A stretch of 64,000 nt of DNA from Phlegmacium glaucopus (Eukaryota > Basidiomycota > Agaricomycetes > Agaricales > Cortinariaceae), in NCBI GenBank assembly GCA_015039465.1, contig MU130497.1, positions 792,129 through 856,128 on the forward strand. Reading direction: 5' to 3'. Positions 47,400-57,246 of this stretch are shown in pieces (positions within the stretch are counted from its first letter, which is position 1; every line of letters begins with the position of its first letter). The notes beneath the pieces are model-generated. The model was not told the DNA's origin. It saw only the letters and a program-made list of their open reading frames with translations, and did not search any database. Position numbers and translations under genes: made by a program.

Positions 47400-48540
47400 C
47401 CTTGGGTAATTTGTTAGTATCACATCACTACTCAGGACATCCCAGGACACCCCAGGACACCCCAGGACACCCTAGAGCAGCACAGGTAAAATTTGAGTGT
47501 TACACACTTATCCAAGGACACCTCAGGACAACCTAGGACAGCATAGATAAAGTTTTGAGTGTCACCCATTCGATCAGGACACCTTTAGTGTATCCTGGTG
47601 CATTGACCATCTGGATTAAATCACATCAGGAGGCCCTGGGAGTCCCTTAGAATTTATGAATTTTGCTAGAAAATCTTTAACATCAGGAAAAACACTTTGG
47701 CTCTAGGGGTCTCTCAGAGCAACCTCAAAAATTTAAGTGTACAAATTATTAAAAAATGCATTTGAAACATCCTTTTTTGTTTTGAGGTTGGTCTGAGAGA
47801 CTCCCAGAGTAGCTAGAGGTGTCTTAGAGCTAAAGTGTTTTTCCTGATGTATCCAAGAAAACCTCAGGGCAACCTAGGACAGCATAGATAAAATTTTGAG
47901 TGTCATGCATTTGCTCAGGACACCTTTAGTGTATCCTAGTGCATTGACCATCTGGATTAAATCACATCAGGAGGCCCTGGGAGTCAGTCCTTTAGAATTT
48001 ATGATTTTTGCTAGAAAATATTCAACCACTGCATCCAGGAAAGTAAAGTATTTTGCAATTTTCTCAATAAGGAGAGCTGCTATTAATATAATTTAAACAT
48101 ATTCAGGGTCCTAAAACAATTCTCTACCATCTCTTTTTTTTTAAAAAATTCCTTTTTTGGAATTTTATGTAATCTACCCTGACCCAGCACCATATGCTTG
48201 AAATCATGCTTATCTGTGATCATGTGACCAATGGTCTGTGCACCATCCAAAAGATATATAAACCACCCACAATTTTGTTTTCTTATTTCCTACTTCCCCC
48301 AGTATTATAGTACTATATAACTTTGTATCACTATTTTATTACTAGTATATATGATGTTTAGAATAATTGAATATGATTTTATTATATTATTATTATTCTG
48401 TTGTGTGAGACTATTCAAATATCTGGTTTATATATGCTCTATCTAGCATCAGATCCAAAGGGACTAAGGCTGCCTCAGGATGCTCTCAGGTTGCCTTAGG
48501 ACACTCCCAGGTTGCCCCAGGACATACCCAGGACATACCC
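47400..48540. repeat. Region of CAGGACACCC tandem repeats, a 171-bp palindromic element and a local duplication
   Basis: CCAGGACACC is repeated near 47435-47475, and similar CCAGGACATAC units lie near 48515-48545. 47680-47850 has inverted ends ACATCAGGAAAAACACTTTG. About 47555-47675 and 47885-48010 are near-identical direct repeats flanking that element. Confidence 0.65.
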
Positions 48541-48551
48541 AGGACACTGTA

Positions 48552-51020
48552 CTTTACACTCCCCCACCTAATCCACACGGACTCCGAGCTGTCTGAGTGA
48601 AGTCTGAGCTACAGTGAATTCCTAGTAGTGATGCCAAAGTTCGGTTCCGAACCGACGCAAGAACCGAGAACCAAAAGAACCGAACCATCGGTTCAGGTTC
48701 AGTTCAGTTCGGTCCAGGACTTTTGGGCTGTCGGTCCGGTTCTCGGTTCTCATATTTCTAAGATTTAGAGAACCGGGTTCGAACCGGTTCGAACCGAACT
48801 TTCTGTCAATTTTTTTTAAAATTTTACCGCACAGAATTGAATTTATAATTGATGAAATATTGTTAGGCGCCCAGACCCGACATTTTGGGAGTCGGAGTTT
48901 TAAAAATCTCATGGCAACAACACCAGCAACAACACCAACAATGTTATCAACACCAACGATTCCCCACCATGTGAGTTAAGTTTCTTGCTTTAATTAATGC
49001 ACTACACTAAAACAACACACAGGGATGATAATGATGGGCATGGACAACGACAGGCATGGACAACGACGGGCACAGACGACACCGCCAATACGCACAACAA
49101 TGATAATCACAACGATGACAAGCATGGGCACAACCCCTTGGGAAGTATTTTTTACATTTAAATTTAATTCTAATGTATACTACGACAGACAAATGGTGAC
49201 GGACAAAAATGGTGACAAACAAATGTCAACAACGAACGATGATGATGGATGAACCAACACAAATGAACGAATGGATGAAAGACAACAAGTGGATGAATGC
49301 ATGAATGACAAACGCACAAACTAATGATGGCAACGAACAAATGGATGACGATGACGATGAACAAACGGCAGATATTTTCTTTTTTAAATTTAAATTCAAT
49401 TCTAATGTAAACTATGACAGACAAATTATGACGAACAAAAGATATTGAATAAACAGTGACGAACAAACACCAACAACGAACAAAAGTCGAACAAATACAA
49501 GTGATAACAACATCAACAACTCCGAGTCCAGCAGCAACGCCGACGATGCTAACACCAATGACGCTGACGCTGACGACTTCATCTCTGCCGGTCCGGGTTC
49601 AAGTTCTGAACCGACATCGACCATCAATACAAGCACCACTGATCCCATGCTATCCATGCCCGCTAAAGCTGCAGCTGGTGCACAAGTTATTTAAGTTTCT
49701 GATATAACTGTGAGCATTAAACTTCACCCATCGCATCCTTAAGCATTTAACCATCGTTATTGATCAGACTACCCATCTACTTCGGTTTCCACTTTGGCAA
49801 TCAACGATCTCGCTCCTGTAAGCATTACAGCCTGCTGGTGTTTATGGCAATGTTCGATTTAGCGCATGACATCCATAATTACTCAATCATCATCATCAAT
49901 CAAGCTACCCATGAATTCCAAGTCTCCGCTTTGGTTTCCACTTCAGTGGTTGCTCCTATAGCCCACTTGTGGTCCATGGAATCAGCACAAACTCTCTCGG
50001 TGAGTTGCTTATCGGTTCAATGGTTCAAACCAGTTCTAGAACCGAACAGAACCGACAGAACCGGTTCTATCGGTTCCGGTTCCAGTTCCAGTTCAGTTCA
50101 GTGAGGAACCCTTCCAGTTCGGTTCTTGGTTCTTCAAAAGTGGTTGAAGAACCGAACTGAACCGAACTTCAGTAACACTAATTCCTAGCTGTTCAAACAA
50201 AAATTCCTAGTAAAGTCCAAGCAAAGTCCAAGCAAAGTCCAAGCAGTCCAAGCAAAAAAAAAAGAAAGTTTCTAAATCCTATTCCTGTATTAGTCTGAGT
50301 GAAGTCCAAGTGAAGTCTGAGCAAAGTCCGAGCAAAGTCCAAGTGAAGTATGAGTGAATTTTGAGCAATATTCTCATAAATACTAGAATTTCTTAGGTAT
50401 ATAGAAACTTAGCCAAGTAGGCATGGAACTATTAGTTATATTTATTACTAACTTAGCATTTATTTATAAATAGAATAAAATATCAAAATTAATAAATAAC
50501 ATGCATTGTCATTTACCTGGTAATACAACTTAATATCAGTAGTAACATCAACCTTAATTAATATTTCATTCAATTTTCCTCAACAGGAAATATCATTACT
50601 ATATTATTACAAAAATATATTAATTACTTACTTATAATTGACTTATAGAAAATAAAAACAAAAAAAGTGAATTAAATAAAGGGTTACCTTGGTTCATTTT
50701 ATGTGGTAAAATAAACTACAAAGGATTAATACTTGAGGAATTAAATAACAAACTCCTTTGGAGAATAACCAGTCAAATTTTTGTTCCTAGTCCGAGCTTG
50801 GTCCATGTGGAGTCCGAGTGGACTCCTAGCAGAGTGCTAGGACTAGTCCAAGCTCAGTCTGTGCAGAGTCCAAGATTAGTCTGAACAGAGTCCATGTGGA
50901 GTCTGCTCAGACTCTGCTCAGACTAATCTCGGACTAGGAACAAAAATTTGGCTGGTCTTTCTGCCAAAAAAATTGCTCAGACTGCTCAGACCCACGTGGA
51001 TTAGGTGGGGGAGAGTAAAG
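48552..51020. mobile_element. DNA element with CTTTACACTCCCCCACC ends (copy 3), split by a hAT
   Basis: Left CTTTACACTCCCCCACC, right (inverted) GGTGGGGGAGAGTAAAG. Subterminal AAGTCCAAGC/GTCTGAGC-type units run on both sides. The hAT at 48627-50180 is inserted near its left end. Net length is about 0.9 kb. Confidence 0.78.
48627..50180. mobile_element. hAT-type non-autonomous element, better preserved copy
   Basis: Perfect TSD ATTCCTAG (48619-48626, 50181-50188). The ends TAGTGATGCCAAAGTTCGG and inverted TAGTGTTACTGAAGTTCGG carry CGGTTC/GAACCG arrays. It keeps more CpG than its relative at 34342, so it is probably younger. No transposase; the interior is CAACGA/GATGA-rich low-complexity DNA. 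Confidence 0.88.
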
Positions 51021-51154
51021 AACTCATACATAGGTAACTTGCACCTGGGGGCAACCTCTTGACCTGAGCAGCCTGAGCAGCCTTGTTAGAGGACGTTAGG
51101 ACCTGGGAATTAAGTAGGATTCTTTGAGGTGCTTATCAAAGATAAGCACCTTGC

Positions 51155-51924
51155 TGTTAGGGAACGACTGCCAAGGTTAAACCAAGACAGCCACTTAATC
51201 AGTCACACTTGTGGAGAACCCCATAAGTGTTGTTATTGACCAAGGTGCAGAACCTATATCTGCACCTTAACTACTTATACTAATTGTACATGGTCTGTGC
51301 ACTTGTTTGTACTTATGTATGTAGTGATAAGAATCAGCCATGAGTGATACTAAACTACTAAGTGGATAGCTAACCAGCCTCATGACTAAGGCGTAATGAC
51401 TAAGACTATGGATCTAGGTCTGGGAGATGGGTAAGGGTAGGCGCTAAGGTAGTAAGCTCATGATGGGATGTCACATGGTGACAGAGGGTGTTGGGTAGTG
51501 CCGTAGGCCTAGGTGATAATGTAGGGTTGTCGTACGATGGGTGAGATCAAAGTAATGGGTGGTGTTATGCGTAGACTGGGATGTTGGAAGTATTTCGCAG
51601 ATGGAACTAGAGTGAAATATAATATGTCTCAACTTCGGATAGAAGTTGTGTATAATTAAATACCTAGAGTGAAATATAATACTAGGTACTGTCAGTAAAG
51701 AGTTTTGTATATAATAATTGCTACTCACTGTCTCAACTTTGGATAGAAGTTGAGACTACTAAATAAAAGTATGCTACGTATAAGGGAATGTGATTACATA
51801 ATGCATTCAGGAAATGATATGAAAAGATAAGATATAAAAGATGATATGATAAGGTGGCGAGTGATAACTCGGAATAATCCAACATGGGAGGTGTAGGGTA
51901 GGATTGAAGGGAGATCCCCTGACA
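51155..51924 (+). repeat. LTR (TGTTAGGGAACGACTGCC...GATCCCCTGACA) with nested LTR
   Basis: Flanks CTTGC and CTTAC (4 of 5). The nested LTR 51582-51884 accounts for about 308 bp. Confidence 0.7.
51582..51884 (+). repeat. Nested solo LTR (TGTTGGAAG...ATCCAACA)
   Basis: Perfect TSD TGGGA on both sides. Contains the CTTTGGATAGAAGTTGAGA block typical of its family. Confidence 0.9.
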
Positions 51925-52042
51925 CTTACACCTATATACTACAAGTGTGTGAAGCTACAACTACATACAGCTAGTACAGATAGAAGGCATGAGGTGTGTT
52001 CTGATACAAACAAGTACATATGTGTGCACAGACCATGTACCT

Positions 52043-52250
52043 TGTTGGGATTTACAAGTTTCAACTCATTATTCATTTATTGTTTCATATTGTGAGTTCA
52101 GTTTAATATCTCGTTCATTATTATATCTAACAACTACCTAGTTACATTCCTATTTGTTCTAGGTATATATATATTAATATACTACCAACTTTATACCAAA
52201 GTTGAGACTTACATTCCTATTTGTTCTAGCTGTGAAATATTACAGCAACA
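52043..52250 (-). repeat. Solo LTR of the same family, reverse orientation
   Basis: TGTTGGGATT...TTACAGCAACA with perfect TSD TACCT. Confidence 0.88.
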
Positions 52251-52288
52251 TACCTTAGTATAAATAGTTAAGGTGCAGATACAGGATC

Positions 52289-52722
52289 TGTTACAAACTT
52301 CAAACAGTTCAGATGACTCTGACCATAGACAGTCATATAAAGAAAGGTTCGTCGTTCAAAGTGAGCTCAAAAGAGTAAAAAAAGAATCGTCTCAAGGAAT
52401 TGTCTTAGGAGTTTGAGGAAGATTCAGAGAGGAAAGTGGGTACAATTCTCAAGAACTAGCTAGAGAGTACATGTTGAGTAAATATGGTATTTATAGTAAA
52501 TAAGTGAGTCATGCATAGTGTGAGTTGTCCACATGTAAAAGGTGAGTCATAGGTAAAAGTAAAGATGACTCATACAATGAGTCATATGCATGTTTGTAAA
52601 ATGATGAAAAAGTGAAGGTAAACATGTGTGAATGGAAATGAAAAGGAAATGTTATGTGCATGTAGGTGAAACAGCATCATGTTTGGTGGAGTTAAAGAAA
52701 ATAAAAATGAATGTTCGTAACA
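52289..52722 (+). repeat. Solo LTR (TGTTACAAACTTC...TTCGTAACA)
   Basis: Perfect TSD GGATC. It interrupts an inverted copy of 51211-51302: sequence left of 52289 and right of 52722 joins to match it. Confidence 0.9.
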
Positions 52723-53169
52723 GGATCTGCACCTTAGTCAATAACAACACTTACGGGGTTCTCCAGTGAATGTTGGTTCTGGCAGTGAATGATAAGATAA
52801 GAGGTAGATAAGTGAGGATAGGGGACTGAGTGAGATCCAGGAGCAAGGTATGGCAAGGTAGATAGCTGAGGGGAGGACTTCTGGGTCTATAGCCACAACA
52901 ACAATGACAAAGCCTTTTACATAATGGGAAATATAGCTGATGTGTCCATAGATGGGCCATTCTTGAAATGATGGGCCATAAATAAGTTCAAACACGAGCC
53001 AATGACTGATGCAAATAGTAGATTTGTTTGTTTTGTCATATTGCTAGCCAAGGAATAAAAGGATGGTAAATGTGCAGGATCATGTTAATAGTGTAAATGA
53101 TAGAGAGCATAGTGAAAGACATTGAAAATACAATGAGTGATGAGGATGATAATGTCAAACAAATGATTT

Positions 53170-54283
53170 ATTGACCAGGAATGTGATTCAGGGCTGCTTC
53201 TAAAACAGGCAAGTGAATTCAAAGTCTACTTTATTTTCATGATGGCAACTTTTAAGCTTTTTACCCATGCTACCAATCAGTATTGGTGCACAATAACAGA
53301 TTCTTGACAACATTCTTGCATATGTTCCCAGTATTGGTAGTGTTTGGAAGTCCAGTTGCAGGACTGGAAAAAGACTGCAAAAAGACTGGACCAGACTGCA
53401 AAAGACCAGACCAGCAGTCCAGTTTTTTTGGTTTTTGAGAAGCAAAGACTGGAAAAGACTGGTCTTCAGTCCTAGGACCGGTCTGAACCGGTAGTTTTGT
53501 AGCCCTTATTTTTCCCTTTCGAACGACATAAAGACCATATTTATTGGTTAAATATTCACTGAGAAAAAAATAAAACAGTAAAAATGTACACAAAATAGTA
53601 GGAAACAAATAATATCATCATAAAATTGTCAATTCCCAACGGAATTTAACGTTCTTGGGCTTATTCTAAAGGTATAGATCACATCTACATACTTGTTTGA
53701 TGTTTTATATGAAAATATTACCAGTATTTGTCAAAAGTCCGGTCCTGGACAGTCTTGGACCAGGACTGGTCCAGGACTGCAAAAAACCGATGTGGCCCAG
53801 TCCCAATTGGTCCAGTCCAGTCTTTTGACCTTCTAGAAGCTTAGTGGACTGTTTGCAGTCCTGGTCCTGTCCAAAAATACCAAAAAACCGGACTGGACCG
53901 GACTTCCAAACAAACACTAAGTATTGGGCATTGGCACTTTGAGCCTTTTGATGCATCACAACCAAGGTCCAAGGCTTACTATCACCTTTAGTAATTTCAT
54001 CCTTGAGTTGGGAAGGTAAACCTTTGTAAAACCTAAACCTCAGAGCAGACTCACCCATGGACAGTGGACTGCCAAGGAGTTGAACTGGACTAAGTATTCA
54101 GAGATACATTGGCTATCCTTCATTCAGAGGTTCATCAGCTCATGTTCTATGTCAGCAGATTTGTTGAAAGGACTGAAGTTGGACTGGAGTTTGTTAACAA
54201 AGAGGTCCCAATCTTTGAGCCAAAGCAGATGGTTGTTGGTGAGTCTGGAGATTACAGGTTCAAATTATTCCTGAGCAACATCC
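53170..54283 (-). pseudogene. Ty3/gypsy gag, C-terminal part, split by a hAT insertion
   Basis: The minus strand reads KDWDLFVNKLQSNFSPFNKS, EHELMNL then a stop, EYLVQFNSLAVHCPWGES, ALRFRFYKGLPSQLKDEITK, GDSKPWTLV and QSANAQY, typical of mushroom gypsy capsid. The hAT at 53338-53919 breaks it at the codon for Tyr/Trp of AQYWE. It continues, after the insertion at 54284-58807, in the N-terminal part at 58813-59186. Confidence 0.85.
53338..53919. mobile_element. hAT-type MITE inserted in gag
   Basis: Perfect TSD AGTATTGG (53330-53337, 53920-53927). Ends TAGTGTTTGGAAGTCC and (inverted) TAGTGTTTGTTTGGAAGTCC. Subterminal GGACTGG/CCAGTCC arrays. Confidence 0.92.
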
Positions 54284-55294
54284 TGTTACATTCCATCACA
54301 CGTTACTCCGGTCCGACTCCATCGGAGTTGTTTCTGGTAGTCCATACTCCGTTCCAGTACTTTCCCTTGTCTCCAACTCTACTCCTCCTATGTCCAACTC
54401 CGAGACTTCTCCGTATCATTCCCTTCTACCTAACCTCCTCCTACTTCTTCCTCATCCTCCGAAACCTCCTAAAACAACGACCGGTCTCTGCCAAAGAGCT
54501 CTTGTAAGAACGTATGCAAGGGTTACGGTTCGTAGTCGTGAAACTCGAAAAACAGCGTAACACCGGTTCCAGGTCCCAAACGAGGAAACCATTAAAGTAG
54601 GAACTCAACCCTTCCATTTGGAAGCATTTTGGATATGGAGTCTCGTCCGAGTGGGGTTCATGTCGCCTGACGGTTCCTCAACTTGACCTGATTCATTAGT
54701 CTCTATGTAACCGGTAGGAAGTAAGCCTCTCTGTACTCAAACACAAGATGTAGCCGCCTAAACAACTTTCCCGGTTTCAACCTAACCTCGATCAGGTGCT
54801 TCTCTAGGGTTAGAAGTTCGGTTCTGCCTCCAAGCAGCCACTTAGGCCTTTAAGGTCCAAGTTTGGTAAGGACTCGTTGCAGGGCCTCTATCCTGTCTCG
54901 TTTACAATGAGCGAACCTCGGCAGGGCCTTACACAGTCTTCTCGAGGCCTTTGTCTCGGATGTGACCTTTTCTTTTCGAAAGTCAAAGAATCCCAGGAAG
55001 GGGTACTTCCCAAACCCGAGAGATTCAGACGGTCGGCTTAGCCTGAACCGACTTCTAAAGGGCTCCCTTAAGTTTCACCTTTGTTCAACTAACTTTCCTT
55101 ATCTACCTCTGAGTTGTAGCAGGTATCATGAGACTCCAAGTAGTTATACTGATCGGAGAAGCTGATGTAGTCCGTGGTCTCAGACGGACCACCCCCTCAC
55201 AAGTACCCTGTATAAAAGAACATAGCCATTAACTAAAAACCTTCAAAATCTTGTTCAATGGTATCTTCCTCACCCAACTCTTCAAGTTTATATG

Positions 55295-56058
55295 ACAATT
55301 CAAATCTTGTTTCCCTTTTACAACCTCATTTTACAACCTCATTTGGCCTAGCCTGCCTCAGACTAGTCTTGTCTTGGTGCCTTGTCCTTTCCTGATATCG
55401 GAGTCACATACACGACACGATGGGATTTGGAAACACAGGATTAAAGCCTCATTCTTGTCTTGCCTCACCTTGGCCTTCAACGCCCTTGAATCTCCTTCTG
55501 ATCCTCCTCCTTTGATTCAACTATAAGCTTGACTCCTTTTTGTATGTTCAAGCTCATGAATTTATATTTTCCTTAACGTTGGCTTTATATTTTATATTTA
55601 TATTCACGACGCAAGACGAGGGCCTTTTCCAGGACGTAAGAACCCACTTATTAGGTACCGACCACACGACTGACTATCACCCTTTCACTACTGTTTCCTT
55701 ATCAACAATACTGCTTCCACACCATTACCCAAACCCTATAGCAGCCTTCTCAGCAAAAAAAAAAAAAAAAAAAAAAAAAAGACGAGGACCTTTTCCAGGA
55801 CGTAAGAACCCACTTATTAGGTACCGACCACACGACTGACTATCACCCTTTCACTACTGTTTCCTTATCAACAATACTGTTTCCACACCATTACCCAAAC
55901 CCTATAACAATTTTCTCAGCCTTACTATGCCTCTTCAGAGCCTCAACCTGTATCCTCCTCATCTCAACCTCTGTTCCCTTTCATGACCTTGCCTCATACC
56001 TGATGGCCTTTGTTGAGGCTACCTCAACCTGGCCTCATTGTATACTACCTTACATTGT
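55295..56058. repeat. Complete gypsy LTR in plain-complement form
   Basis: Base-by-base complement reads TGTTAAGTTTAGAAC...GGAATGTAACA. A segment of about 150 bp is present twice, separated by a run of 26 A (about 55755-55781; T in complement). Read as given, its first ~315 bp are the mirror image of 58487-58807. Confidence 0.88.
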
Positions 56059-56201
56059 CATGGAGGGACAGTTCCGGTTCTGGGAACTCCGGTGCACTAC
56101 CAGGTACGCTCCAACCGCACCATATTTCTGACAATCTCTGACCACCTCTAAGAAGTGAAGCCTATTGAAGGATTTGGTGGTAGGAGATGTTGTTTTTGTG
56201 A

Positions 56202-57246
56202 TACTCAAGGTTGTTGTTTCGACCGAGGAGGGAGGGGGGACGACGCGTTGCTCGTTCCGAGCTTCTTCGTACTCTTGCAGTCGCTTTTCTCGCCCTCCTC
56301 CTCCTCTTCGCCCTTCTTCGTCTCTAACTCCTTCGGGCCTCCGATCTCCTCCTCCTCCTCTCTGACTTCCGTCTCCGTCTCCGCCTCTCTGTTGCTCATC
56401 TTCGCCTCTCCTTCTCCCAGCTTCGTCTTTCCTTCTCGTCCCTCCTCGTCGTCGTCTTTGACGACCTCTACGTCGCCCAGGCTTTCCACCTCCTCGTCTC
56501 CTCCTTTCTTCACCTCCAGTAGTTGTATCTACTGCTTCTTCATCTTCTTCTTGACCTTCTGTTGCCCTACCTCCGCCCCGGGTCACAGGGCTTCTTTTCT
56601 TTCAATTTACTCTTTCATTCACTTAAGACAATTTTTCCTTCTCTTTGTATTTGATTTTCTTAATATCCTTGTTCATTGAGACTGGTACCTCCTTTTGGCC
56701 GGCCGGACGCGGGTTACATGCCCGTGTCCGTGATATACGGTGTCTTTCTACGCCCCCGGGCCCACGACCTCCACAATGGTCGACTTTTTCACGACGTCGT
56801 ATCAGCCTCCCTTTTTCTCCTACTACCAACACCTTTACGGTCGCCTCTTCCAACCTTTGTTTCCTTTTCCGTTTCGTTTCTTTTTCCTCTACCTACCCTA
56901 CCTCTCCAACTGCCTCCCCGACCTCTACTATCCTCTGTATAACTCCTTCAACCGCCTCTGCGTCCTCCCTTATGCCTACCGCTACCTTCACGCGTACTCC
57001 TCCCTCCTTTTCTCCCTCCTTTTCGTCCTCTTCCTCACCTTCCTCTTCCTCGCCTTGTCTCACCTGTTCCCCCACCTCTGCCTTTTCGTTCTCCTCCACC
57101 TACTACTCCTTTACCTCCCGAGCCTGGTAAGCCTCCTAAGTCTCTACCTTTCTCGTAACCTTCCTCTCTGTCTCTCTTACCTACCTCCCTTCCTACCTCC
57201 TCACCTCTACCTTCCCTACCTTCCTCATCTTTTTTGTCATCTCATC
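56202..57246. other. Gene visible only in plain complement: coiled-coil protein with Cys cluster
   Basis: Complemented without reversal and read left to right: ATG at 56202 (MSSNNKAGSSLPP), a Glu/Arg-rich coiled coil, PSVPKKRKLNEK (NLS-like), a GTAAGT...TTATAG intron (about 56606-56660), then EQVTLTMEENRPACAQC, CHRKMRGPGCWRCYQLKKCC and SIVGG, an acidic/basic tail and a stop at 57244-57246. The second frame alone is open for 186 codons from 56686. One in-frame TGA interrupts codon 24. CxxC...CxxC proteins of this type are common beside mushroom retroelements. Function unknown. Confidence 0.75.

Noticed and set aside
47430..48545. CRISPR-like array from the CAGGACACCC repeats
   Set aside because: Units are contiguous or irregular with no uniform spacers, and the genome is eukaryotic.
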